Source of the DNA: CAZFNQ01 sp964652125
GTDB lineage: Bacteria > Patescibacteriota > Saccharimonadia > Saccharimonadales > JANWIN01
Length of the DNA stretch: 17,337 bases
Direction of reading: 5' to 3'
Assembly: GCA_964652125.1 (NCBI GenBank)
Contig: CAZZAE010000020.1
Span: 1-17,337, forward strand
Both the position numbers and the translations under genes were made by a program. Positions 1 through 6,421 of this stretch are shown here, piece after piece (the stretch's first letter is position 1; each line of letters opens with the position of its first letter). The notes under the pieces were generated by a model that saw only the letters and a program-made list of their open reading frames with translations, was not told the origin of the DNA and made no database searches.

Positions 1-37
1 ATCGTAATACACTACTAATCGAACTACACGGAGGTGG

Positions 38-110
38 TGTATCACCAATCTATAACCGGGGGGAGCTAGCCCTAGTATCTCCCCGTCAAGTTTTATCTAT
101 AGGTGATACA
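38..110 (+). promoter_or_regulatory. Structured 5' leader hairpin ahead of small ORF
   Basis: TGTATCACC at 38-46 is the exact reverse complement of GGTGATACA at 102-110. Inside, 52-55 pairs with 93-96. The tip is a GC-rich stem, 57-64 with 78-85, containing one G-U pair. The result is a rod-like hairpin of about 73 nt ending just before the Shine-Dalgarno-like AAAAGGGG (112-119) of the 41-residue ORF. A perfect GGAGGTG Shine-Dalgarno match also sits at 30-36 with no start codon after it. No known riboswitch class was recognised. It could instead be the terminator of a gene left of the window, but no T-run directly follows the inner stem. Confidence 0.5.
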
Positions 111-127
111 TAAAAGGGGTATAAGTT

Positions 128-253
128 ATGAACGACACTAAGAAAATTAATCAGCCACATGCCCTGCGTCGCCGTTTGGAACGAAAATATATTCGCAAGT
201 TATTACTCAAACGCCCCAAAGCCAACCCGAAATCTTTGGACTTAGTGATTTAG
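128..253 (+). CDS. Small basic hypothetical protein (41 aa)
   Basis: ATG at 128 and TAG at 251-253 give 41 residues. A Shine-Dalgarno-like GGGG (116-119) lies 8 bases upstream. About a third of the residues are Lys or Arg, with a central run of alternating basic and leucine residues (RRRLERKYIRKLLLKR) that could form an amphipathic helix. There is no signal peptide and no Cys. I do not recognise the family; it does not match ribosomal protein bL34 or bL36. A nucleic-acid-binding or ribosome-associated role is only a guess from the charge. It follows the hairpin at 38-110 and converges on purC. Codon-like sequence with a proper ribosome-binding site makes it plausible, but the shortness keeps confidence moderate. 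Confidence 0.5.
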   Translation: MNDTKKINQPHALRRRLERKYIRKLLLKRPKANPKSLDLVI

Positions 254-302
254 CATATATGGCTGAGCCAGATTCAGATATTTTGGTGTCTTAGTGCTGA
301 TT

Positions 303-1298
303 TTAAAACTGATAAGTATTGTTATTTGATATAACAGCTAAACTTTGTTCAATATTATCTTGTATTAATTCAAGCGTTAAACCTTCATTGTCTTCATCAT
401 AACTTAGAAAATCATGACCAAGCATTTTCTGATATAGACCTACATATAGATCTGAGACTCTTGATACAAAATCCGGCGGTAAATGAGGTGGTTCCTGACC
501 TTCTTCACCGCTAAAACCTTGCGAAATTAACCATTCTCGCACAAATTCCTTTGATAGTTGTTCTGGTCTTTTGGTCGTCCTGTTTTCGAGATAAGCTTCG
601 TATTGTTCTTGGTAAAAATATCTTGAAGAGTCTGGGGTATGGACTTCATCAATCGCCACTATTTGCCCAGTAGCCAATCTACCAAATTCATATTTTGTAT
701 CTGCTAGTAGTAGGCCCCTCTCGGCAGCCATAGCTTGACCATGTGCAAATAAATCAAAAGCTAGTCGCTCCATCTCGGAGTATTCTTCGGACGTTGCTAA
801 ACCTGAATCAATGATTTGATCTGGTGTTAAGTTCTCATCGTGACCAGTTTCAGCTTTACTTGTTGGTGTTAACAGGGGACTTTCAAAAGGTTGGAACTCG
901 CGCATACCATCAGGCAAAATGTTGCCACAAAGATCTCTCATACCGCCCTCATAACCACGCCAAGAAGTACCCAGCAAATATCCCCTCATTATCATTTCTA
1001 CCTTAAAAGGGTCAGCTCGAAAACCAATACTGACATTTGGATCGGGTGATGTTATAAACCAATTTGGTGCAGTTTCGCGCGTCGCTTGAAGTAATTCAGC
1101 TGACATCTGGTTTAGTACCTGGCCTTTGTTTGGAATTGGTTCGGGTAAGACTACATCAAACGCCGATATCCGGTCCGTACGCACAACAGCTAATAAATCA
1201 CCAATTTCATGTTCCAAACGGTAAACATCACCCACTTCACCGTGGTAGGGTTCGCCAATTTGTCCAGGAAGATCAAAATTAGTCTCTTGAATAGCCAT
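303..1298 (-). CDS. purC: Phosphoribosylaminoimidazole-succinocarboxamide synthase (SAICAR synthetase)
   Basis: PurC joins CAIR and aspartate, using ATP, to give SAICAR in de novo purine synthesis in the cytoplasm. The 331-residue protein shows the family blocks in order: TDRISAFD (41-48), a long middle region with PLLTPTSK (141-148) and ETGHDENL (150-157), LLADTKYEFG (197-206) and IDEVHTPDSSR (216-226), which carry nucleotide- and substrate-binding residues. It is longer than the roughly 240-residue E. coli enzyme and resembles the longer yeast/Bacteroidetes-type form. The ATG lies 5 bases after the purE stop, with AAGGAA inside the purE tail as ribosome-binding site, so the two genes are co-transcribed and probably coupled. 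No other purine gene is in the window. Identification is firm. Confidence 0.95.
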   Translation of the reverse strand: MAIQETNFDLPGQIGEPYHGEVGDVYRLEHEIGDLLAVVRTDRISAFDVVLPEPIPNKGQVLNQMSAELLQATRETAPNWFITSPDPNVSIGFRADPFKVEMIMRGYLLGTSWRGYEGGMRDLCGNILPDGMREFQPFESPLLTPTSKAETGHDENLTPDQIIDSGLATSEEYSEMERLAFDLFAHGQAMAAERGLLLADTKYEFGRLATGQIVAIDEVHTPDSSRYFYQEQYEAYLENRTTKRPEQLSKEFVREWLISQGFSGEEGQEPPHLPPDFVSRVSDLYVGLYQKMLGHDFLSYDEDNEGLTLELIQDNIEQSLAVISNNNTYQF

Positions 1299-1303
1299 TT
1301 TTA

Positions 1304-1876
1304 CTACTTTCCTTCTAAGAGTTCTTTGATAGTTCCTTTAGCCATTGCATCCCGGTAAGCTCGTGCCCCAATTCTACCAACCAGTGCATGTTTTGCCCTG
1401 ACGGTATCACCCATATGTAATCGTCGTGTTTCGTTTCGCTCATCTAAGGCTTTATCATGTTGGGCTACAACCCTAATGGCACTAAGTCCTGCATTGAAGG
1501 CACCCGCTTCATTAACTCCCACAAAATCCAAATCAACTCCCTTGGGCATAAAAATCATCGAACCTATGGCAGCTTCAATTTCATGTGGAGATCTTCCAAT
1601 GGCTACACCTTTAACCGGAAGTAGTGTCTCGGAGGCCATCATGCCAGGTAAATGAGCCGATCCACCAGCTCCAGCAATAATAACTCTTAGTCCCCTGGCT
1701 TTGGCAGTTGCTCCATACTCCATCATAAGATCGGGAGTACGATGAGCAGATGTAAAACCAATTTCATATGGAACCGCAAGTTCCTCTAGAACTTCTGCCG
1801 CTGCTCCCATAAATTCCAGATCTGAATCTGAACCCATTACTATGCCAACTACTGGAACCTGTTCACCATGAGCCAT
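1304..1876 (-). CDS. purE: N5-carboxyaminoimidazole ribonucleotide mutase (PurE class I)
   Basis: Class I PurE moves the carboxyl group of N5-CAIR to give CAIR, the substrate of PurC next door. Family motifs are clear: MGSDSD (14-19), SAHRTPD (43-49) with the catalytic His45, and GAGGSAHLPGM (69-79). The core ends near residue 140. A charged tail of about 50 residues (141-190) makes the protein longer than the roughly 165-residue norm. Class I PurE usually needs PurK to make N5-CAIR, and PurK is not in this window. The start is fixed by a strong GAGGAGGG ribosome-binding site 6 bases before the ATG, one of the best in the window. It is the first gene of a purE-purC pair. Confidence 0.94.
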   Translation of the reverse strand: MAHGEQVPVVGIVMGSDSDLEFMGAAAEVLEELAVPYEIGFTSAHRTPDLMMEYGATAKARGLRVIIAGAGGSAHLPGMMASETLLPVKGVAIGRSPHEIEAAIGSMIFMPKGVDLDFVGVNEAGAFNAGLSAIRVVAQHDKALDERNETRRLHMGDTVRAKHALVGRIGARAYRDAMAKGTIKELLEGK

Positions 1877-1995
1877 TTTAGTCCCTCCTCATATATCTGA
1901 TTCAACTATAAATAACTGTGTCACACGAAGCAAGCACTAGCAAAATGACAATATAAAAACTTGTTTATTTCGTTAACTAAAAATGTGAATGGAAG

Positions 1996-2175
1996 CTATT
2001 GTTTTCGGATCGTTGCAATTAGACCAGCTGCAACTCCGACTATGGCTAAAATAGCTATGGTCCGGCTGGCGGCATCACGGGCCGCTTGGCTAGCCATGGC
2101 ACCCAGCACTAACAATATTGCTATAACTGCAATAATTGCCACTGCCATAATAGCTATGATTCGTAAAATATTCAT
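1996..2175 (-). CDS. Small two-helix membrane protein (59 aa)
   Basis: Reading the minus strand from the ATG at 2173-2175 to the TAG at 1996-1998 gives 59 residues. Two hydrophobic segments (about 5-27 and 40-53) rich in Ile, Ala and Val flank a polar Ala/Arg/Ser loop (SQAARDAASR). The short ends carry basic residues (NILR; TIRKQ). This is the layout of a small helical-hairpin membrane protein. No family was recognised. It sits between purE and the ABC permease, in the same direction as both. No Shine-Dalgarno is visible. The opposite strand also has an open frame here, but its hydrophobicity looks like a mirror of this one. A small phage-holin- or toxin-like protein cannot be excluded. Confidence 0.5.
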   Translation of the reverse strand: MNILRIIAIMAVAIIAVIAILLVLGAMASQAARDAASRTIAILAIVGVAAGLIATIRKQ

Positions 2176-2217
2176 TACTACATACTACACTATACAAACT
2201 TTATAAAAATAAAAAGT

Positions 2218-3045
2218 TTAAACACTTATATCACGACTTTTGAAATGCCAAACTGCCAGGCCTGTAAAGATAATAATAACCGAACTAAACACCAACAATG
2301 AACTGGTCATGATATGCCCAGTCGATAACACTCCAAGAGTATTAAAGTAGTAAAAAAGAGAATAGTATTTAAGACTATTCATACTGCTGTTTATCAAGGC
2401 CAAAATATAGGCTAAGTAACTAAGAATAAGTATCGTACTAGCTGCCGCTAATACCTTGCCTTTTTCACTCACCCATGATGACAGCGCCAACCCAATACTA
2501 AAAACTGCCCACATGAACAGACTAGTTAATATCCAAGCACTAAACAAGATTCCAAAATGAGACGGAATGTTATAAGCCTTGGCTAGTGGTATTACTCCAA
2601 AAACCGATACTCCAGTAAACACCGCAATAGTTATTAGGGCAGCCAGATATTTAGAAACGAATATTCGCCATCTCTCAAGCGGCAGCGACAACAACAATCC
2701 CATAGTACCGGACTGAATCTCGCCAGCAATTTGACCAGCAGCTCTCGATAAGGCCAATATTATGGCAATTAGGGGCCAAAGCAAACTAAAGTGCTTTGCA
2801 TTTAGATATTTTTCAATAGTATCAAGAGAAAGGTTATTTAATCCCAGGGCATCTAGTAAACCTTTGGGATAGGTCTTCACTAATTCTTGAAGTTGTTTGG
2901 AGCTACTTTGTGATGATCTGAAAGTTGCCACGTATAACCAAAGCATCAATAAAGATCCTAGACTATAGGCCAACAGTGACCATTTCTTATCTTTTAATTC
3001 TCGAAGAGTAATCTGCCACATCTTAGTAATACTCCAAAAAGACAT
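2218..3045 (-). CDS. ABC-2 type transporter permease
   Basis: This is a 275-residue membrane protein with about six hydrophobic segments: one near residues 24-42, then about 88-103, 135-155, 165-190, 197-217 and 248-265. It begins with a cytoplasmic leader containing TLRELKDKKWSLL, typical of ABC-2 permeases. It carries the conserved EIQSGTMGLLLSLPLERWRIF stretch (around 109-129), the coupling-helix region that meets the ATPase. Its start overlaps the end of the ATPase gene by 23 bases, so translation is probably coupled. Together they form an exporter or membrane-remodelling system of the two-gene, antibiotic or lipid type. The substrate cannot be told from the sequence. Confidence 0.85.
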   Translation of the reverse strand: MSFWSITKMWQITLRELKDKKWSLLAYSLGSLLMLWLYVATFRSSQSSSKQLQELVKTYPKGLLDALGLNNLSLDTIEKYLNAKHFSLLWPLIAIILALSRAAGQIAGEIQSGTMGLLLSLPLERWRIFVSKYLAALITIAVFTGVSVFGVIPLAKAYNIPSHFGILFSAWILTSLFMWAVFSIGLALSSWVSEKGKVLAAASTILILSYLAYILALINSSMNSLKYYSLFYYFNTLGVLSTGHIMTSSLLVFSSVIIIFTGLAVWHFKSRDISV

Positions 3046-3889
3046 CTTCTAAACTAACGTGCGATATCTCGAGATCAGTTAGATTGTATTTGGTAAGAGA
3101 TTTAATAATTAAATCCAAGTTACCCCGACTTTTAAGCGTTATACTCTTACCGGTTCCGCCTAATATCTCAATGCCGTGGGTTTTAAAATCAGCCTGATTT
3201 ATAGCTTTGGTAGTTACCGCCTGAACTATATGTACGGTCATTTGCAGAATATCTTTCATAGCTTCAGTGGCGACAATCTTACCGTCTTTAATAACAGTAA
3301 CCGTGTCACAAAGCTGCTGAACTTCACCTAAATTGTGAGACGACAAAAAGACAGTACCGCCCTTAGCGGCAAAATCTCGCAGCAATTGATACAGCTGATT
3401 TTGAAGCAGGGGATCAAGTCCACGAGTTGGCTCGTCCATTATTAGAAGCTTAGGATTGCCCAGGAAAGAGAGAATGATCGCAAGTTTTTGCTTGTTGCCA
3501 GAGGATAGATTGCGAACCTTAGGCCTAACATCTAAATTAAAATCTGCAATTAATTCATCGGCTTTGCCTCTGCCCTTGATGCTACTTATAAAGTCTATGT
3601 GCATTTTAGCTGTCCAATTTGGGTGCAACTGCATATCAGAGGATAAGTAACCAACCATATTTTTGAGTTGAGCACTATCCAAGTGAGCATCATGTCCTAA
3701 AATTCTGATCTCACCGTTTGAGGCTCGAATATAATCCATTAAACATCGAATCATCGTTGTCTTGCCGGCACCATTTGGTCCTAAAAATCCAAAGATATGT
3801 CCCCGAGGCACGCTTAGCGAAACATTATCCAGGGCATGTTTTGATCCAAACGTTTTGGTGACATTTTTAATTGAAATTGCAATTGCCAT
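3023..3889 (-). CDS. ABC transporter ATP-binding protein
   Basis: This 288-residue ATPase energises the permease that follows. Walker A is GPNGAGKT (37-44), the signature is LSSGN (128-132), Walker B is LLIMDEP (148-154), the D-loop is GLDP (157-160) and the switch His is in SSHNL (His185). The Q-loop reads GYLSSDMQL, with Ser where many ABC proteins have Gln. This variation is also seen in related ABC-2 ATPases of the YtrB type and does not by itself imply loss of function. The last 90 residues form the usual ABC-2 accessory domain. The start lies 8 bases after the stop of the PH-like gene, forming a three-gene operon. Confidence 0.92.
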   Translation of the reverse strand: MAIAISIKNVTKTFGSKHALDNVSLSVPRGHIFGFLGPNGAGKTTMIRCLMDYIRASNGEIRILGHDAHLDSAQLKNMVGYLSSDMQLHPNWTAKMHIDFISSIKGRGKADELIADFNLDVRPKVRNLSSGNKQKLAIILSFLGNPKLLIMDEPTRGLDPLLQNQLYQLLRDFAAKGGTVFLSSHNLGEVQQLCDTVTVIKDGKIVATEAMKDILQMTVHIVQAVTTKAINQADFKTHGIEILGGTGKSITLKSRGNLDLIIKSLTKYNLTDLEISHVSLEDVFLEYY

Positions 3890-3897
3890 ATTCTATT

Positions 3898-4311
3898 TTA
3901 ACTCCGAGAGAGTTCCTCAAGTCTTCGCTCTTCAATATAGGTCACAAAAATTGAAGCACACTTTGGATTGGCGAACCGGATTGAATAATCTCCTAGCCGA
4001 GTGTTCAGTACAACGGCTGAGAAAAAAGCTGTAGTTCTTTGAATTCCAGATACAACATCATAAGTAATTTCTTCTGTTTTCGTATACCCAGGCTTGTGAT
4101 CCAGGAAAATTATTTTACGATCAGTAGCAACCAACGCTCCCTCGTTAAACTTTAAGTTTCCTTCCCTATCTTTATAGCGACCATAGACTATGCCGTGAAT
4201 ATGTTCATTTTTATGAATTACTTGTGGTAAATATCTTATGGCAAATTTAAGCATGCCAAATTTTGTTACCCCAACCTTTTTTAATTCCTGTTTTATCCTC
4301 TGCTCGTGCAC
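3898..4311 (-). CDS. Bacterial PH-like (YokE-type) domain protein
   Basis: This is a 137-residue soluble protein. A short helical N-terminus (about 1-35) is followed by a beta-rich region with EGALVATDRKIIFLDHK (around 57-73), EEITYDVVSGIQRT and a short amphipathic C-terminal helix. The 'G-x-L-V-A-T-D-R-K-I-I-F' run, followed by 'I-x-Y-x-x-V-S-G-I', is the pattern I associate with bacterial PH-like domains (YokE/bPH families). No membrane segment is seen. It is the first gene of the ABC operon, 8 bases before the ATPase. A role in linking the transporter to a membrane lipid or partner is inference from context only. The family call rests on pattern memory, not on a profile search. Confidence 0.6.
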   Translation of the reverse strand: MHEQRIKQELKKVGVTKFGMLKFAIRYLPQVIHKNEHIHGIVYGRYKDREGNLKFNEGALVATDRKIIFLDHKPGYTKTEEITYDVVSGIQRTTAFFSAVVLNTRLGDYSIRFANPKCASIFVTYIEERRLEELSRS

Positions 4312-4425
4312 TATTTAATGATATCAGAGCAAATTAAAAAGACCTCTTCTGTGATAGTAGTTTCTAGATCACTAACAAGTGTTATACTAAAGTAAACATA
4401 AGCTTAATTTAAGGAATAAATATAA

Positions 4426-4968
4426 ATGGCTAAAGCGCAAAGAAAAACAATCGATACGGTTTTTATATTAATTGGACTAGCAGCAACCTTGGTACTGCTA
4501 GTAATCGGTAGCTTATCTTGGTGGGGTTATCATTTTGCAACAACAAGTGTTCACAACGAACTCTCAGCCCAAAAGATTTTCTTTCCACCTAAAGGAAGTC
4601 CTGGTTTAGACCCTAAGGAATTTCCAGGGTTACAACAATACGCCGGTCAACAAGTGGACAACGGACCTAAAGCTAAAGCCTACGCTAATGAGTTTATTGC
4701 CGTTCACCTGGAAAAAGTAGCTGGTGGCCAAACTTATTCCGAAGTTAGTACCAAAGCCTTAAAGGATCCAACTAACCAAATGCTTCAAGGCCAAAAACAA
4801 ACTCTTTTCCAAGGAGAAACTCTGCGTGGATTATTGCTTGGCGATGGCTACGCTTATTGGACATTTGGCACATTAGCTAAATATGCTGCTATGGCCGCTT
4901 TCTTGGGTGCTACAGTTATGGCGATTCTAGTGTGGCTGGGAATGATGCACTTAGCTCGACTTAAATAG
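4426..4968 (+). CDS. Two-helix membrane protein, actinobacterial 'LigA-like' family
   Basis: This 180-residue protein has one membrane helix at about 12-33, an extracytoplasmic domain of about 115 residues, and a second helix at about 152-173. The middle contains GPKAKAYANEFIAVHLEKVAGGQTY, which recalls the 'ADxIxxHxLxxTGGKTYxEL' region of small actinobacterial membrane proteins often misnamed 'aromatic ring-opening dioxygenase LigA'. No dioxygenase motif is present, so that name should not be carried over. The start has AAGGA about 9 bases upstream, and TATACT at 4382-4387 is a plausible -10. It opens a run of three small membrane-protein genes. The function is unknown, but a cell-envelope role is likely. 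Confidence 0.65.
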   Translation: MAKAQRKTIDTVFILIGLAATLVLLVIGSLSWWGYHFATTSVHNELSAQKIFFPPKGSPGLDPKEFPGLQQYAGQQVDNGPKAKAYANEFIAVHLEKVAGGQTYSEVSTKALKDPTNQMLQGQKQTLFQGETLRGLLLGDGYAYWTFGTLAKYAAMAAFLGATVMAILVWLGMMHLARLK

Positions 4969-4993
4969 TAATCAATTCCTAGCAAACAACAGC

Positions 4994-4999
4994 TATAAT
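4994..4999 (+). promoter_or_regulatory. Consensus -10 box for a leaderless mRNA
   Basis: A perfect TATAAT ends 7 bases before the ATG at 5007, with no Shine-Dalgarno between them. Transcription would start at or within a base of the start codon, so the message is predicted to be leaderless. No convincing -35 is seen. Confidence 0.6.
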
Positions 5000-5006
5000 A
5001 AAATTC

Positions 5007-5267
5007 ATGTCATCACAAAAAGAGCCTAATCGGGACGACTTGGTGGAACTAGGCAAAAAGTTGCAAGCTTTTTATGACTCGGGCTATGTCAATAAAAAAC
5101 AAGCGTTACTGTTCACATTTTACAAAGGTATTGTTTCTGGACTCGGGGTTTTTATCGGTGGCACAATTGTCATCGGGTTACTGCTTTGGATCTTGGGACT
5201 ATTTAATACAGTACCGATTGCCAGTCATTTTGTCCGGACACTACATCACACTTTGCAAAACAAATAA
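5007..5267 (+). CDS. Small membrane protein, DUF5665-like
   Basis: This 86-residue protein has a charged N-terminal helix (1-35) and one long hydrophobic segment (about 41-69). It ends in a short tail (VPIASHFVRTLHHTLQNK). The order 'helix - KGIVSGLGVFIGGTIVIGLLLWILGLF - VPI' matches the DUF5665 pattern as I remember it ('KGvarGfGfaiGaTiv...iPiigefv'). It has its own TATAAT 7 bases before the ATG and no ribosome-binding site. The next gene follows after 27 bases. The function is unknown, and the N-terminal helix probably faces the cytoplasm. Confidence 0.65.
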   Translation: MSSQKEPNRDDLVELGKKLQAFYDSGYVNKKQALLFTFYKGIVSGLGVFIGGTIVIGLLLWILGLFNTVPIASHFVRTLHHTLQNK

Positions 5268-5294
5268 AATACTAGGGTTACAATTAAATTAAGT

Positions 5295-5786
5295 ATGGCA
5301 GAAAAAGTTAATACCAATATCCCAATTACTGACGATGCATTTAAAATTAGTCTGTATTTAAAAGCAGCTGATGGAATTTTAGAGTGTCTGGGTGGATTAT
5401 TATTGCTCCTGCTAAAACCTGAACAATTAAACGGATTGGCCAGAGTACTTACACAACATGAACTATCCACTGACCCCAAAGACTTCATCTCTAATCACAT
5501 CCTTAAATCTGCGCATAATCTTACTTCAACAACTCTGATTTTTGGTGCAATCTACCTACTATCACATGGCATCCTAAAAATAATCCTAGTCGTTGAGGTA
5601 CTGCGACAGCATCTTTGGGCATACATTGGCTTAATAGTAGCGACCCTTGGCTTTATTATCTACCAAGTTTATAGATTAAGTTATAAGTTCACCATTGGAC
5701 TAACCCTTCTCACCTTATTTGATATTTTGGTTGTCTACTTGACCCAAAAAGAATACAGAAAACGTAAACAAATAATTGCCCAGTAA
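5295..5786 (+). CDS. DUF2127-type membrane protein
   Basis: This is a 163-residue protein with about four membrane helices (residues 15-36, 70-98, 105-122 and 128-150). Features typical of DUF2127 proteins are visible: an N-terminal 'F-K-I-S-L-Y-L-K-A-A-D-G-I-L-E' helix, a loop with an acidic segment (STDPKDFISNHIL), and 'YLLSHGILKIILVVEVLRQHLWAY'. The family's function is unknown. The start has no Shine-Dalgarno; a TACAAT at 5279-5284 lies 10 bases before the ATG, so it may be transcribed on its own as well as with its upstream neighbours. The gene ends 4 bases from the convergent phosphatase gene. Confidence 0.75.
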   Translation: MAEKVNTNIPITDDAFKISLYLKAADGILECLGGLLLLLLKPEQLNGLARVLTQHELSTDPKDFISNHILKSAHNLTSTTLIFGAIYLLSHGILKIILVVEVLRQHLWAYIGLIVATLGFIIYQVYRLSYKFTIGLTLLTLFDILVVYLTQKEYRKRKQIIAQ

Positions 5787-5790
5787 TTAT

Positions 5791-6336
5791 CTAATTAACA
5801 AAATATTTCCAACCAGGCTGCCATTTTTTTGTTAGCCGCCAGTCCTCGGCAAACGCCTCATCCCAAGTCTTTCCCCCCAATAGAACATCAAGAGCCAGCT
5901 GCGGAGCTTTGTGGGAAACAATGGCTACATTTTTGCCATCATAATTCTTTTTTAAATCAGATAGAAAGTCAGCAACACGAGCTTTCACATCTTCATATGA
6001 CTCACCACTCGGGAACCTCTCAATTATAGCTTTTTCCTGCATTGGCTCAACAATGCTTGAAGGCTTACCATTAAAGTCACCGTAGTTACATTCACGAAGT
6101 CGTGCATCAATCACAATCGGTACTTTATCCTCAAAGGTTAACTTGGCTGATGCGACTGCTCTTTTTAAGTCTGAGCAAAATACCGTATTAAAGCTTTCAA
6201 CATCTATTTGGCTTCTTAGATTCTTTGACTGTTTTACGCCTAAATCTGAAAGTTCTACGTCTGAGCTTCCTGATGAAACATCTTTTTCATTATCGGTGCT
6301 CGTTCCATGAACGAAATAAGTAATTGAAACTGACAT
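5791..6336 (-). CDS. Histidine-phosphatase superfamily protein with altered RHG motif
   Basis: This 181-residue protein has the phosphoglycerate-mutase-like fold. It begins ITYFVHGTSTDNE, where members normally read '(F/L)VRHGxxxxN'. The His (His10), Gly and the downstream Asn are present but the Arg before His is missing. Other family marks are CSDLKRA (54-60, phosphate-binding Arg), RLRECNYGDFNG (79-90, catalytic acid Glu82) and VSHKAP (140-145, second His142). The nucleophile and second His remain, so activity is possible, but phosphate binding should differ. I believe 'FVHGT' versions occur in other bacteria; that is memory, not a search result. The substrate is unknown. The TATGAT box 6 bases before the ATG predicts a leaderless message, divergent from the gene at 6422. 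Confidence 0.8.
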   Translation of the reverse strand: MSVSITYFVHGTSTDNEKDVSSGSSDVELSDLGVKQSKNLRSQIDVESFNTVFCSDLKRAVASAKLTFEDKVPIVIDARLRECNYGDFNGKPSSIVEPMQEKAIIERFPSGESYEDVKARVADFLSDLKKNYDGKNVAIVSHKAPQLALDVLLGGKTWDEAFAEDWRLTKKWQPGWKYFVN

Positions 6337-6376
6337 AGCTACATCATAACAAATACTTAGACGGTAGGAGTTGAAC
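6337..6376 (-). repeat. Gene-end/promoter module, copy 1
   Basis: Forty bases upstream of the phosphatase gene match 8571-8610 at 35 of 40 positions without gaps. The first 26 bases match 9660-9685 at 24 positions. The part next to the gene holds TATGAT (6343-6348, minus strand). The distal part encodes, in frame, Ser-Thr-Pro-Thr-Val-stop. At copy 2 the same stretch is the true C-terminus of the SGNH hydrolase gene, so copy 1 looks like a remnant of a gene end. Confidence 0.75.
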
Positions 6377-6405
6377 TGTAAATACTTCCTTTATTTTTAT
6401 TAATG

Positions 6406-6414
6406 TGGTATAAT
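6406..6414 (+). promoter_or_regulatory. Extended -10 promoter, leaderless
   Basis: TGG directly followed by TATAAT is a textbook extended -10 (TGn + TATAAT). It ends 7 bases before the ATG at 6422. No Shine-Dalgarno is present, so a leaderless transcript is predicted. The -35 region is weak, as expected for extended -10 promoters. Confidence 0.65.
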
Positions 6415-6421
6415 AAGCTTT

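Noticed and set aside
1961..2206. Open frame of 81 codons on the plus strand
   Set aside because: It is Ala/Ile/Met-rich only because it mirrors the hydrophobic minus-strand 59-residue protein, lacks a ribosome-binding site, and runs against the gene order.
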